A DNA stretch of 64,000 bases from JBDHHQ01 sp039586035 (GCA_039586035.1 JBDHLD010000002.1:124001-188000), one strand, 5' to 3'; positions 24,062 through 37,047 are shown, counted from the first letter of the stretch. Made by a program: numbers and translations. Notes: a model not told the origin generated them from the sequence alone.

Positions 24062-24550
24062 TCAAAAGCGCTTCACCAGCACCAGGGCGTCCTCGCGGGG
24101 GCGCTCGTAGTATTGAGGACGCCGGCCCACGAGCTCGAAGCCCCGATGCTCGTACATGACGTTCGCTCTGGTGTTGGACTCCCGGACCTCGAGGAACAAC
24201 TCCCGGACGCCGGTCTGCTCGGCGGCCTCGAGAATCGCGTCCATGAGGCGTGAGCCGATCCCGAAACCCCGCCAGCCCGAGGCAACGGCGATGTTCGCCA
24301 ATTCCCCCTGGTCTCCGTATGACCACATGACGGCATACCCCACCAGGACCCCGTCCTGAGCCTCCGCCACGAGCAGGACGGGCCCGGCGCGCTCGAGCAG
24401 GGATGCGAAAGTCGACGCGGACCAGGGGGTGGAGAAGGAGTCGGCCTCGATCCGGGCCACGGACTCCAGATCGTCGGAGCGCGCTGGCCGGACGCGTATC
24501 TTGACCCCTGCCTCCCCGCTTCCTCCCGTTTCCGGACCGTTCCGTTGCAC
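24062..24550 (-). CDS. rimI: Ribosomal-protein-alanine N-acetyltransferase RimI-like
   Basis: 162 residues from a GTG at 24548-24550, preceded by CTGGAG; no ATG is available near the conserved start, and the valine just before KIRVRPARSDDL is a GTC. It is a GNAT-fold enzyme: VRPARSDDLESVARIEADSF, the acetyl-CoA-binding ASGWRGFGIGSRLMDAI and ESNTRANVMYEHRGFELVGRR are typical of RimI, which acetylates the N-terminus of ribosomal protein S18. It follows tsaE-tsaB, the classic tsaE-tsaB-rimI neighbourhood. Confidence 0.9.
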   Translation of the reverse strand: MQRNGPETGGSGEAGVKIRVRPARSDDLESVARIEADSFSTPWSASTFASLLERAGPVLLVAEAQDGVLVGYAVMWSYGDQGELANIAVASGWRGFGIGSRLMDAILEAAEQTGVRELFLEVRESNTRANVMYEHRGFELVGRRPQYYERPREDALVLVKRF

Positions 24551-24629
24551 CGAGTCTCCAGCGATGAGGTGGTGCGTCCATCCCCTTCGTGGCCGGGCGC
24601 GTTCGACCAGCCTCCGGGCGTCGTCGTCG

Positions 24630-25430
24630 TCAGGGACGAGGCGCGCCCTCGTGCTCCGGTCCGTGGGGGCTTTCCCGCTCCGCGCTGGAGGCCCGCAGGT
24701 ACTCGGGCTCCCAGGCCCCCGGATTCTGCAAGGGTCGGGCACCGGGGTCCAGGGCCAGCAACCGCAGTAGCCCATCGCCGGTCGGCGTGCCGGCTGGAGG
24801 CGCCATGACCGGGTAGCCGGCCTCGCGGATGACCTTCTGATGTCGCTGTGCGCCGTCCCCGGCGAAGGCCACGTTCTCGTCCATTTCCCTGACCGCGGCC
24901 AATACGCCACGCACGTCGGTAGATCGCGGTGGAATCAACACGCGGGGCGGTCCCTGGGGGCGGAAAAGGTAGCAGGCCGCGTACACGCGATCCCCTCTGG
25001 CGTCGAAGAGCACACAGCGGGGCAGGCCGGACAGGCCGCCGGCATAGGGCAGTGAGGTCTCGGGCTGATCGAACCCGGCCGCCGGCGATGACAGCACGTC
25101 CGCGGTCGCTCCGCCTGCCGCTAGGCTCGAGAAGGCCCAGAGCGGCAGCTCCAGGGCTCGGGCGAGGCCCTTGGCAGTGGCCGCCGCGATCCGCACGCCC
25201 GTGAACGACCCCGGTCCCGCGCCGACGAGGATGCCCGACAGCTCGCCAAGCTCCACACCGGCGGACGACAACGTATCTCGGACGGCCGGAAGCAGCTCCG
25301 ATCCCCGTCCACCGTGGCTGTCGAGGAAGACACGGCCCAGGGTTGTCCCCGCCGGCCCCACGGCCACCGATCCCCGAGCCGTGGACGTGTCCATGGCCAA
25401 CAGCAACGGGGCTCCGCCCTCCCTGCTCAT
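24630..25430 (-). CDS. tsaB: tRNA threonylcarbamoyladenosine biosynthesis protein TsaB
   Basis: 266 residues. TsaB is the non-catalytic ASKHA-fold partner of TsaD in making t6A37 of ANN-decoding tRNAs. The signatures LLLAMDTSTARGSVAV at the start and GILVGAGPGSFTGVRIAAATAKGLA near 65-90 are diagnostic. Its ATG overlaps the tsaE stop (ATGA). It is somewhat longer than the E. coli protein (231), mainly at the C-terminus. tsaD and tsaC are not in the window. Confidence 0.95.
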   Translation of the reverse strand: MSREGGAPLLLAMDTSTARGSVAVGPAGTTLGRVFLDSHGGRGSELLPAVRDTLSSAGVELGELSGILVGAGPGSFTGVRIAAATAKGLARALELPLWAFSSLAAGGATADVLSSPAAGFDQPETSLPYAGGLSGLPRCVLFDARGDRVYAACYLFRPQGPPRVLIPPRSTDVRGVLAAVREMDENVAFAGDGAQRHQKVIREAGYPVMAPPAGTPTGDGLLRLLALDPGARPLQNPGAWEPEYLRASSAERESPHGPEHEGAPRP

Positions 25431-25900
25431 GTCAGCGGCTCTGCCGTCAGCTCCACCGGGAAGCCGGGCAACGCGCCAGGTGAGCCGACCCGCCGCACGT
25501 CGACCCGCCGCACGCTGTCATCCTCGGGCTCGAACGCCAGTTGGATCTCCCAACGGTCGGCGGGGAGAGCCTCGGCGGCACGCTCGGGCCACTCCACCAG
25601 AACGATCTCGTGTTCCTGCCCCAGCTCTTCCCAGCCCAGCTCCCAGAGCTCGTCGGCCGACGTCAGCCGATAGAGGTCCAGATGGACGACGTCCACACCC
25701 GGCCGACCCTCGTATCGGAACATCAGGTTGAAGGTGGGAGACGGAACGGCCCCGTGCACGCCGGCACCCCGAGCGATAGCCCGGGCCAGGACGGACTTCC
25801 CCGCTCCCAGGGGCCCGGTCAAGGAGATGAAGAGGGGGGGACACGCCGACTCCCCGATCCTCCGGCCCCAGCGGACGAGCTCCTGCTCCGTTACGATCAC
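25427..25900 (-). CDS. tsaE: tRNA threonylcarbamoyladenosine biosynthesis ATPase TsaE
   Basis: 157 residues. TsaE is the ATPase that resets the TsaBD complex in t6A synthesis. The Walker A motif GPLGAGKS is at 29-36, followed by the family motif VPSPTFNLMFRYEG and HLDLYRL; the catalytic-site region EIVLVEWPERA is also present. The start is a GTG overlapping the uvrB stop (GTGA), so uvrB-tsaE-tsaB are tightly coupled. Confidence 0.95.
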   Translation of the reverse strand: MIVTEQELVRWGRRIGESACPPLFISLTGPLGAGKSVLARAIARGAGVHGAVPSPTFNLMFRYEGRPGVDVVHLDLYRLTSADELWELGWEELGQEHEIVLVEWPERAAEALPADRWEIQLAFEPEDDSVRRVDVRRVGSPGALPGFPVELTAEPLT

Positions 25901-27897
25901 GACCGGCCGCTTCCGGCGGCAGCCTTCAACTCGAAGATCTGGTCGCGTAGGACCGCCGCCCGCTCGTAGTCCAGCGCCTCGGCCGCCCGCGTCATCTCCT
26001 GCTCGAGGATCTTGAGGTACTCCTCACGGTTCACCTCGTCGGCATAGGTCGCCGAAGGCTCGGCCACCTTGGACGCTGGTCGCTCGCGGGCGTCGGCCAC
26101 CCGCGTGGTGAACTGGATGTCGGCGACGCTCTTCTGGATCGTCTGGGGCGTGATTCCATGCTCGAGGTTATAGGCGAGCTGGATCTCCCGCCGCCGGGTC
26201 GTCTCCTCCAGGCAGGCCGCCATCGACCGGGTTACCCGATCGGCGTACATGATCGCCTTGCCCCGGACGTTCCGCGCAGCGCGCCCGATGGTCTGGATCA
26301 GCGACCGATGGTCCCGGAGGAACCCCTCCTTGTCGGCGTCCAGGATCGCGACGAGGGACACCTCGGGGAGGTCGAGGCCTTCGCGAAGCAGGTTGATGCC
26401 CACCAGCACGTCGATCCGCCCGAGGCGGAGCTGTCTGAGAATCTCCATCCGCTCGATGGCGTCGATGTCCGAGTGCATGTAGCGGACCTTCACGCCGACG
26501 CTGTGGAGGTACTCCGAAAGGTCCTCGGCCATGCGCTTGGTGAGCGTGGTGACCAGGACCCGCTCATCCCTGGCCGCCCGATCGCGAATCTCTGCCAGCA
26601 AGTCGTCCACCTGTCCCTTGACCGGGCGGACGTCCACCTCTGGATCCACGAGGCCGGTGGGCCGGATGATCTGCTCCACCACCACGCCCCCGGACCTCTG
26701 CAGCTCCCAGTCCCCTGGCGTGGCCGAGACGAACACGCCTCGCGGGACCATCTGGTCCCACTCCTGAAACTTGAGCGGGCGGTTGTCCAGAGCGCTGGGG
26801 AGCCGGAATCCGTGCTCCACCAGGGTCTCCTTGCGGGAGCGGTCACCCCGGTACATTCCGTTGATCTGCGGGATGGAGACATGGGACTCGTCGACGATGA
26901 TGAGGAAGTCGTCGGGGAAGTAGTCCAACAGACAGAAGGGCCGTTCCCCCTCCGCCCCGCCCCTCAGCCAACGCGAGTAGTTCTCGATGCCCGGGCATGT
27001 GCCGATCTCCAGCATCATCTCGAGATCGAAGTTGGTGCGGGTCTCCAGCCGCTGTGCTTCGAGGAGCCTACCCTCCATGCGGAATCGCGCCAGCTGCTCG
27101 GCCAGCTCCTCCCGGATCAATGGCACTGCGGCTTCGATCGTCCGGCGACGGGTGACGTAGTGGCTGGCCGGGTAGATGGCGGTACGGTCCAGGCCCGCGA
27201 TGATCTCTCCGGTTAGGGGATCGAAGCGCGTGATGCGCTCGATCTCGTCCCCCCAGAGCTCTACCCGGATCGCTTGCTCGTCGTAGGCAGGAAACACCTC
27301 GATCGTGTCGCCCCGCGCCCGGAACGTCCCCCGCTCGAACGAGATGTCGTTCCGACTGTACTGGATCTCCACCAACCCCCGCAGGATCTCCTGCCGACCC
27401 AGCTCCTCGCCGGTGGCGAGGTGGAGCATCAGGCCCCGGTAGTCGTCCGGGTTTCCGAGGCCGTAGATGCATGACACCGAAGCCACGACGATCACGTCCT
27501 CCCGCTCCATGAGCGAGGACGTCGCGCGCAGGCGGAGGCGCTCGATGTCCTCGTTGATCGTGGCGTCTTTCTCGATGTAGGTGTCGGTGGACGGGACGTA
27601 GGCCTCGGGCTGGTAGTAGTCGTAGTACGAGATGAAGTACTCGACCGCATTGCCGGGGAAGAGGGCCTTGAGCTCGCCGTAGAGCTGCGCGGCCAGCGTC
27701 TTGTTGTGAGACATGACCAGCGTCGGTCGCCCGTGATTCACGATCACGTGGGCCATGGTCAGCGTCTTCCCGGTACCCGTGGCGCCCAGCAGGGTCTGGT
27801 ATCTGTCTCCGCGGGCCAGGGCCTCCGACAGCTCCACGATGGCCGCCGGCTGATCCCCCCTCGGCTCGAAGGGCGAGTGAATCCGGAAATCGGGCAT
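25897..27897 (-). CDS. uvrB: Excinuclease ABC subunit B
   Basis: 666 residues, full length. UvrB is the damage-verifying helicase of nucleotide excision repair, loaded by UvrA and then paired with UvrC. Walker A GATGTGKT is at 38-45; the beta-hairpin (EYFISYYDYYQPEAYVPSTD) that probes the damaged strand, DESHV box, helicase motifs of domain 3 (LREGLDLPEVSLVAILDADKEGF) and the C-terminal UVR coiled coil (YLKILEQEMTRAAEALDYERA) are all visible. It follows rel by 37 bp and overlaps tsaE. Confidence 0.98.
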   Translation of the reverse strand: MPDFRIHSPFEPRGDQPAAIVELSEALARGDRYQTLLGATGTGKTLTMAHVIVNHGRPTLVMSHNKTLAAQLYGELKALFPGNAVEYFISYYDYYQPEAYVPSTDTYIEKDATINEDIERLRLRATSSLMEREDVIVVASVSCIYGLGNPDDYRGLMLHLATGEELGRQEILRGLVEIQYSRNDISFERGTFRARGDTIEVFPAYDEQAIRVELWGDEIERITRFDPLTGEIIAGLDRTAIYPASHYVTRRRTIEAAVPLIREELAEQLARFRMEGRLLEAQRLETRTNFDLEMMLEIGTCPGIENYSRWLRGGAEGERPFCLLDYFPDDFLIIVDESHVSIPQINGMYRGDRSRKETLVEHGFRLPSALDNRPLKFQEWDQMVPRGVFVSATPGDWELQRSGGVVVEQIIRPTGLVDPEVDVRPVKGQVDDLLAEIRDRAARDERVLVTTLTKRMAEDLSEYLHSVGVKVRYMHSDIDAIERMEILRQLRLGRIDVLVGINLLREGLDLPEVSLVAILDADKEGFLRDHRSLIQTIGRAARNVRGKAIMYADRVTRSMAACLEETTRRREIQLAYNLEHGITPQTIQKSVADIQFTTRVADARERPASKVAEPSATYADEVNREEYLKILEQEMTRAAEALDYERAAVLRDQIFELKAAAGSGRS

Positions 27898-27934
27898 GAC
27901 CGTGGCTACGACGCTCCCTTGGAAGACGGCACCA

Positions 27935-30151
27935 CTATGCCTCCACGAGGTCGGCTTCCTGGAAGCTCTCCTTACGCTCCACGCCGAGCACCCCCTTTAC
28001 GCGCCGGATCGCCTTCAGGACCTTGCGCAAGTGGCTGAGGTCCTGGACCTCCACCACGAAGGCGCCCACCATGCCGCCGTCGGTGGCCTTCATGTCGGCG
28101 TGCTGGATGTTGGTGCCGGTGTCGGAGATGGCGCGCGCCACGTCGGACAGTAGCCCCCGGCGATCGGTGCCCCTCAGGTAGAGCTTCACGAAGAAACGGT
28201 CACCCTTCTCCGCCGCCCACTCGATCTCCACGCGGCGCTCCGGGTCCTGTGACAGGTTCAACACGTTGGGGCAGTCCACGCGGTGCAGCGAGACTCCTCT
28301 CCCCCGCGTGACGTATCCGATGACCTCGTCGCCGGGCACGGGCTGGCAGCACTGCGAGTACCGCACCATCAAGTTGTCCATGCCCTGAATGCGGACGCCC
28401 TTGGTGGACTTGCGCAGCTTCTCCGCGAGCCGGGTCAGCGTAGACGGTGCACGCGGTGGAGACGCCCGGAGCTCCTCGTTGGGGAACAGCTCCTTGAGCA
28501 CGGCCGTGGGGCCCAGGTCGCCCCGACCGAGGGCCGCGTAGATCTGATCGAACTCGACGTGACCCAGGGCCCGGGCGGCTCGCTCCAACGCCGCCTCGTC
28601 GGGCCGATCACGGCGGAGCTTCTTGAGCTCACGATCCAGGAAGTCCCGGCCGAGCTGAACCGCCGAGTCGAACTCCTCGCGGCGGATCCACTGGCGAATC
28701 CGTCCGCGGGCTCGGGACGTCTTCACGAACGCGAGCCAGTCCCGGCTCGGCCGCTGCCGCGGGTTCGTTACGACCTCCACCGTGTCTCCGTTGCGCAGCT
28801 CACGGGACAGCGGCGCGATCCGACCGTTGACCTTCGCCCCGGCACAGTGGTAGCCCACCTCGGTATGGACCGCGAACGCGAAGTCGATGGGCGTCGCCCC
28901 CACGGGGAGCTGCTTGACCTCGCCTTTCGGAGTGAACACGAAGATCTCGCCCTGGAAGAGGTCCATCCGGAGAAACTCCATGAACTCTTCGGGCTCACGC
29001 GTGTCCTGCTGCCACTCCAGGACCTGCCGGAACCAGGTCAGCGCCTCGTCCACCTCGTCGCCCCGGCGTTCCACGCCCGGCGTCTCTTTGTAGTGCCAGT
29101 GGGCGGCGATGCCGTACTCCGCGGTGCGGTGCATCTCCTCCGTGCGGATCTGGATCTCGTACCGACGCCCGCCCGGGCCGAATACGGTCGTGTGCAATGA
29201 CCGGTACATGTTGGTCTTGGGCATGGCGATGTAGTCGTGGAATCGCTCCTGAATCGGCGTCCACCGGTTGTGGATGATGCCCAGGGCCGCGTAGCAGTTC
29301 TGGACCGAGTCGGTCGTGACCCGCATGGCCATCAGGTCGTAGATCTCCTCGTACGGCTTCTTCCGCTTCTCCATCTTACGGTAGATCGACCACAGGTGCT
29401 TCGGCCGTCCGGTAACCTCGGATGGAATGCCGGCCTTCTGGAGCTCTTCCTCGAGGGGTCGCTGCATCTCCAGCACCTGGCGCTCCCGTTCCTTACGCCG
29501 TTGCTGCACCTGCTTCCGGAGCGCTGCGTAGGCGTCCGGCTCGAGGAACTTGAAGGCCAGATCCTCGAGCTCCCACTTGATGGCGGCCATCCCCAGGCGG
29601 TGCGCCAGAGGCGCGTACAGCTCGTGGGTCTCCAGGGCGATCCGTCGCTGCTTCTCCTTCGGAAGATGCTCGAGCGTGCGCATGTTGTGCAGGCGGTCCG
29701 CCAGCTTCACCAGGATCACCCGAGCGTCCTGCGCCATGGAAAGCAGTAGCTTCCGGTAGTTCTCTACCTGGTGCTCGGTGTGGGAGCGGAAGCGCATGCG
29801 ACCGATCTTCGTCACGCCGTCCACGATGGTGGAGACCTGCCGCCCGAACCGCTTCTCCAGGTCTGCGAGCGTGACCTCGGTGTCCTCTACGACGTCGTGA
29901 ACCAGCGCGGCGACGATGCTGGCGCTGTCGAGTCGGAGCTGGGCCAGGATCGTGGCCACGTCCACCACGTGCGTGACGTATTCCTCGCCAGAGGCACGTC
30001 GCTGACCGGCGTGGGCCTGCATCGCCAACTCGTAGGCGTCGACGATGGCGTCGACGTCCAACCTGTCGGCGTAGGCCTCCAGGGCACGCGCCAGGGGCCT
30101 TGGCAGGCCGCGTATCGTGGGCGTGGTGGGAGTGGGCGTCACGAAGGCCAT
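27935..30151 (-). CDS. rel: Bifunctional (p)ppGpp synthetase/hydrolase Rel
   Basis: 738 residues. It makes and degrades the alarmone (p)ppGpp during starvation. The HD hydrolase domain is intact (H61, HD at 85-86, ED at 89-90 in HDVVEDT). The synthetase domain has RPKHLWSIYRKM, YDLMAMRV and EIQIRTEEMH. TGS (about 405-465, EVKQLPVGATPIDFAFAVH), the cysteine-containing ZBD (YSQCCQPVPGDEV) and a C-terminal ACT domain complete the RSH layout. One odd point: the RxKD motif that marks bifunctional enzymes reads RFHD (303-306). It lies between radC and uvrB. Confidence 0.97.
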   Translation of the reverse strand: MAFVTPTPTTPTIRGLPRPLARALEAYADRLDVDAIVDAYELAMQAHAGQRRASGEEYVTHVVDVATILAQLRLDSASIVAALVHDVVEDTEVTLADLEKRFGRQVSTIVDGVTKIGRMRFRSHTEHQVENYRKLLLSMAQDARVILVKLADRLHNMRTLEHLPKEKQRRIALETHELYAPLAHRLGMAAIKWELEDLAFKFLEPDAYAALRKQVQQRRKERERQVLEMQRPLEEELQKAGIPSEVTGRPKHLWSIYRKMEKRKKPYEEIYDLMAMRVTTDSVQNCYAALGIIHNRWTPIQERFHDYIAMPKTNMYRSLHTTVFGPGGRRYEIQIRTEEMHRTAEYGIAAHWHYKETPGVERRGDEVDEALTWFRQVLEWQQDTREPEEFMEFLRMDLFQGEIFVFTPKGEVKQLPVGATPIDFAFAVHTEVGYHCAGAKVNGRIAPLSRELRNGDTVEVVTNPRQRPSRDWLAFVKTSRARGRIRQWIRREEFDSAVQLGRDFLDRELKKLRRDRPDEAALERAARALGHVEFDQIYAALGRGDLGPTAVLKELFPNEELRASPPRAPSTLTRLAEKLRKSTKGVRIQGMDNLMVRYSQCCQPVPGDEVIGYVTRGRGVSLHRVDCPNVLNLSQDPERRVEIEWAAEKGDRFFVKLYLRGTDRRGLLSDVARAISDTGTNIQHADMKATDGGMVGAFVVEVQDLSHLRKVLKAIRRVKGVLGVERKESFQEADLVEA

Positions 30152-30296
30152 TCTCCGTCGGTCCAGTCCAGCCGAGAGACGCAGCTACCCGGTCCGCCGC
30201 CGAAACGGGCACGAAGACCGGTGCTCGAGTCTCGCGGAGGGTCTGCGGCGATTCGACGAATCGTCGGGCCCGGGCGACGCCCGGTCCCGTCGGAAA

Positions 30297-31019
30297 CTAT
30301 GGGGTACCCGACAGCGCTGGGGAAGAGCCACGTAGCTCGCCCTGTGCCGCCAGCGATACGAAGCGGGCGTGCCCCAGGATGACGTGGTCGACGACCGGAA
30401 TGCCCAGCGCCCTGCCCGCAGACGCCATCTGGCGTGTAACCGCCCGGTCCTCCAGCGACGGCGTGGGGTCACCGGACGGATGGTTGTGGACCAGTATGAC
30501 CCCGGCGGCGCTATCCACGACCGCCGCCTTGAAAACCTCGCGCGGATGAACGAGGGACGCGTCCAGGATCCCGCGGGTCACCTGTACGCTACGGAGGACT
30601 CGATGCTGGGCGTTGAGGAGCAGCGCGTGAAACTCCTCGTGCCGCAGGTCGCGGAGGCGCGGTCCCAGCAGCCGCATCACGTCGTCGGGACCATGGATAC
30701 GGGGCCGGTGCGGAGCGACTTCCAGGGCCGCCCGGCGGCCAAGCTCGAGGGCGGCCTGAAGCCGGGAGGCGGTCGCGCGACCGACCCCGGGGATACGCTC
30801 CAGCGAGCCGGACGGCAATCCCGCCATCTGGGTGAGCGACCCGTCGACACGCTCCAGCACGGCGTCGGCGACGTCGAGGGCCGACGCCCGCCCGCCCCCG
30901 CTGCCGACGATCAGGGCCAGGAGCTCACGGGCCGAAAGAGCGGACGACCCCAGCCGCCGGAGTCGCTCCCGCGGGCGCTCGCCCGCGGGGAGCGCCCGAA
31001 CGCTCCTCACCGACGTCAC
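30297..31019 (-). CDS. radC: RadC-family JAMM/MPN domain protein
   Basis: 240 residues from a GTG start. The N-terminal helix-hairpin-helix region (about 20-95, GSLERIPGVGRATASRLQAALELG) and the C-terminal metalloprotease-like MPN domain (about 100-225) are both present. The JAMM metal site is intact: HNHPSGDPTPSLED. Despite the name, a role in DNA repair is not established for this family and its biochemical activity remains uncertain. It follows secA by 33 bp. Confidence 0.93.
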   Translation of the reverse strand: MTSVRSVRALPAGERPRERLRRLGSSALSARELLALIVGSGGGRASALDVADAVLERVDGSLTQMAGLPSGSLERIPGVGRATASRLQAALELGRRAALEVAPHRPRIHGPDDVMRLLGPRLRDLRHEEFHALLLNAQHRVLRSVQVTRGILDASLVHPREVFKAAVVDSAAGVILVHNHPSGDPTPSLEDRAVTRQMASAGRALGIPVVDHVILGHARFVSLAAQGELRGSSPALSGTP

Positions 31020-31052
31020 ATCAGCGCGCGCGCGGAGGCGGTCAACGCCCGC

Positions 31053-34342
<3,290 letters not shown>

Positions 34343-34346
<4 letters not shown>

Positions 34347-34978
34347 GAGCCTCTCGTGTACAGTCTCTTCTCTTCGATGATCCGCCGAACCGCTGCGGGC
34401 ACGAGGTAGCGTATGCTGCGCTCGCTCCGAACCCTTGCCCGCACGTCGGTGGAAGAAATGTCGATCCGCGTCACCGGCACCACAGCGTGAGGCACGGGAG
34501 ATGCCCTCGACCCCGCCGGGGTGAGGTCCGCTCCCTCTCGATCCATCACCGCGACGGTCGCCAGGCGACCGATCTCCTCGGGCTCGCGCCAGGAGCCGAA
34601 CGCCTGGAACTGATCCGCCCCCACCACCAGGTGGAGCACCGCTCGCGGCAGCGCCTGCCGAAGCCGCCGGAGCGTGTCCACCGTGTAGGACGGGCCCTCC
34701 CGTTCCATCTCCACCTCGCTCACCTCGAACCGCTCGTCGCCCCCGACGGCCGCCCGGGTGAGCTCGAGGCGGGCATCGGCCGGGCTGACGGACTGTCGGT
34801 CCTTGTGCGGCGGCTCCCGAGCCGGCATCCAAACCAGCACGTCCAACCCCAACGCCTCCACTATGTCCTGGGCGACGATCAGATGGCCGACATGAGGCGG
34901 ATCGAAGGTGCCTCCGAACACCCCCACGCGCACCGCTCCGGCGAGGCCCGGGGCGGCGCGCTCCTCGTCAGATTCCAT
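34343..34978 (-). CDS. nadD: Nicotinate-nucleotide adenylyltransferase
   Basis: 211 residues from the ATG at 34976-34978, which overlaps the bamD stop by 11 bases. It adenylates nicotinate mononucleotide in NAD synthesis. The nucleotidyltransferase motif GVFGGTFDPPHVGHL at the start, MPAREPPHK, the LVVGADQFQAFGSW segment and the ISSTDVRARV motif are diagnostic. There is no clear ribosome-binding site, consistent with translational coupling to bamD. Order bamD-nadD-secA. Confidence 0.95.
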
Positions 34979-35705
34979 TCGACAAGGATTGAGCGGCGGG
35001 GGAATCCGGGTATTTCTGCAACAGATCCGTCCGGGCGGCCTCCGCTTCGCTGTCGTAGCCGATCCGGAGGTTGCCCTCATACATCATCCGGAGAGCCTCC
35101 GGCGCCCACGAGGTCTCCGGATACTCCTCGGTGACCATCTGGTAGTAGAGCAGTGCCGAATCGATGAGGTTGCGACGGTAGTAGAACTCGGCTCTGAGGA
35201 AGTCCTTCTCGGCGAGCTTCTCCTGCATCTCGTGCCTGATGATGCGCGCTTCGCCGGCCTCCGAGGTACCGGCATAGTCCGAGGCCGTCGTCTCACAGGC
35301 TCGGACCGCCTGCTCCGTGAAGGACTGGTCACGCTCCGCCTTCGGGGACAGGCCCGCGTTGGCCTGGCAGATCCCGAGGGACGCCGCCGGCGCCAGGTCG
35401 TGGCTCGGCGCCGTCGTCAGCAGGCGCCGGAACTCCGCTTCGGCGGTGATGTACTCGCCCCGCTGATAGAAGGAACGCGCCAGGTACAGCCGCGCCTCGA
35501 TGCGCTGTGGGAACGCCGGGTAGGTGATCAGAAGCCGCTCGAACGCCCTCACCGACTCGCTCCAGTTGCCTCTCTCATACGCCTCCAACGCATGGGCGTA
35601 GATCTCCTGGGCGTCCATCCCTTGGTAGGGGGGCGCCGAGCGACACGCGCCCAAGCCCAGGGCAGCGACGAGCAGCAACGGGCGTGCGAACCGATAAGTG
35701 CACAT
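34968..35705 (-). CDS. bamD: Outer-membrane assembly lipoprotein BamD-like
   Basis: 245 residues from the ATG at 35703-35705. The signal MCTYRFARPLLLVAALGLGAC ends in a LGAC lipobox (Cys21). About five TPR units follow (EIYAHALEAYERGNWSESVRAFERLLITYPAF; ARLYLARSFYQRGEYITAEAEFRRLL and others), and late in the protein FLRAEFYYRRNLIDSALLYYQMVTEEYPETSW matches the BamD pattern. BamD is the essential lipoprotein of the BAM complex that inserts beta-barrel proteins such as LptD. Length matches E. coli BamD (245). A 142-bp gap lies before it. Confidence 0.9.
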   Translation of the reverse strand: MCTYRFARPLLLVAALGLGACRSAPPYQGMDAQEIYAHALEAYERGNWSESVRAFERLLITYPAFPQRIEARLYLARSFYQRGEYITAEAEFRRLLTTAPSHDLAPAASLGICQANAGLSPKAERDQSFTEQAVRACETTASDYAGTSEAGEARIIRHEMQEKLAEKDFLRAEFYYRRNLIDSALLYYQMVTEEYPETSWAPEALRMMYEGNLRIGYDSEAEAARTDLLQKYPDSPAAQSLSNGI

Positions 35706-35847
35706 CCGTGGTAGGTACCCACATTCTGCCGACGGGTTTCGGGGCACGTCGCCCCCACTCGGGTGGCGCCGGAATGCTCGTCGAATTCGATGGGCGGGGC
35801 AATGGCAATTCCTCCCCGGCGCCCCGAGTGCCACGAGTGATCGGGCC

Positions 35848-36939
35848 TCAGCAGCCCCGCGGCTCCGCATCGCTCGGATTCAGGGGTGGCGGCCCGAAGC
35901 GGATTTGATCGATGCGCTCCCGAGCCCGGACCACGAGCGTGCCGGTCCCTGACGGATCTACGCGGCCCACCTGCCGGAAGGCCTCCACGGCCGCGTCACA
36001 CTCCCCTCGTGCCGCCAGCAGCTCGCCCTTCTCGAAGTAGGCCTGCGCCTGCCGGTTGCGGGGCTCGCCCAGGGTGATCGTCCGTTCGAGGTGCATCAGC
36101 GCCACCTCTTCCAGGGCCGTGACGTCCTCGGCCGTGGGGAGCGCGTGGGGCTCCGATCCGGGAAGAGCGTCCTCGGAAACGAATCCGCCCGGTGGGACGA
36201 TGCCCTCTCGCTTGGCCCGCTCCAGGTCGCCCCGGATCCGGGTGGCGAGGAGGTATGAGCACTCTCCGATCCGCCAAGACACCTCACTGGTCTGCGCTGC
36301 GGAGGCGACCTCGGCAAACTGCTCGTAGAACACGAGAGCGCGTTCGCAGTCGCCCACCTGCTCGTGTGCGAGGCCGGTCTCGAAGAGGACTTCGCTCGCC
36401 GTGTCCGCTGGCGCGGTGGCCAGTGCCTTGGCATAGAAGGGCAGCGCCCGGCCGTACTCACCAGACTGGGAGTAATACCGGGCGAGGGGCAGGGCCAGCT
36501 CGGCCACGCTGACACCCGGACGAAACTCGAGGCTCGCCTCCATGGCCGCCGCCACTCCGAACCGATCGCCCCGCGTCTCGGCGGCGCGGGCCAGCCGGAC
36601 GAGGTCGCTCACGGCCTGCTCGGCGAACGCCGAGTCGCGCTCCGCCGCCAGGTGATAGTAGTTCCCGGCTTCGTCGATCTTGCCGAGCTCGGCGTACCCG
36701 TGGCCGATGCGGGCGTATACCTCAGCGTCCGTATTCCCCTGCTGAAGCGCGAGACGGTACTCGGCCAACGCCTCTTCGACGTCTCCGGCGACCCAGGCCT
36801 GGTCGCCGCGGGCCAGCGCCCCCTCTTCCGCGACCGTGCCCGAGCAACCGACGAGGACACCTACGAAACCGCAGGCGAGCGCACTACGAGCTGTCGAGAA
36901 AGCTGACACGAGGGGACCCGAGTTCAAGGTGGAGGTCAA
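35848..36939 (-). CDS. TPR-repeat lipoprotein
   Basis: 363 residues from a TTG start with GGAG just upstream. The signal ends in a LVGC lipobox (Cys32 in ALACGFVGVLVGCSG), so it is probably lipid-anchored. Several TPR units are clear: ALARGDQAWVAGDVEEALAEY, YARIGHGYAELGKIDEAGNYY, RYYSQSGEYGRALPFYAKAL, LAHEQVGDCERALVFYEQF. The C-terminal region contains a further TPR pair (KGELLAARGECDAAVEAFRQV). It is next to bamD and may be involved in outer-membrane assembly or be a general periplasmic adaptor; the function is unknown. Confidence 0.8.
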   Translation of the reverse strand: MTSTLNSGPLVSAFSTARSALACGFVGVLVGCSGTVAEEGALARGDQAWVAGDVEEALAEYRLALQQGNTDAEVYARIGHGYAELGKIDEAGNYYHLAAERDSAFAEQAVSDLVRLARAAETRGDRFGVAAAMEASLEFRPGVSVAELALPLARYYSQSGEYGRALPFYAKALATAPADTASEVLFETGLAHEQVGDCERALVFYEQFAEVASAAQTSEVSWRIGECSYLLATRIRGDLERAKREGIVPPGGFVSEDALPGSEPHALPTAEDVTALEEVALMHLERTITLGEPRNRQAQAYFEKGELLAARGECDAAVEAFRQVGRVDPSGTGTLVVRARERIDQIRFGPPPLNPSDAEPRGC

Positions 36940-37047
36940 CGGCTCCGTGCCACCTTATGCCGCGCCGGGGGCTGAGGTTCCCTCGGAGGGGTCACGCGGC
37001 GTCCGAGGGCCTGCGGCCAGCGTCGGTCGCCGTGCCCTTTCGGAAGG

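Noticed and set aside
34347..34832. 162-codon N-terminal extension of secA
   Set aside because: It overlaps nadD in another frame, is Gly/Arg/Ala-rich, and the ATG at 34346 has a ribosome-binding site and the conserved SecA start.
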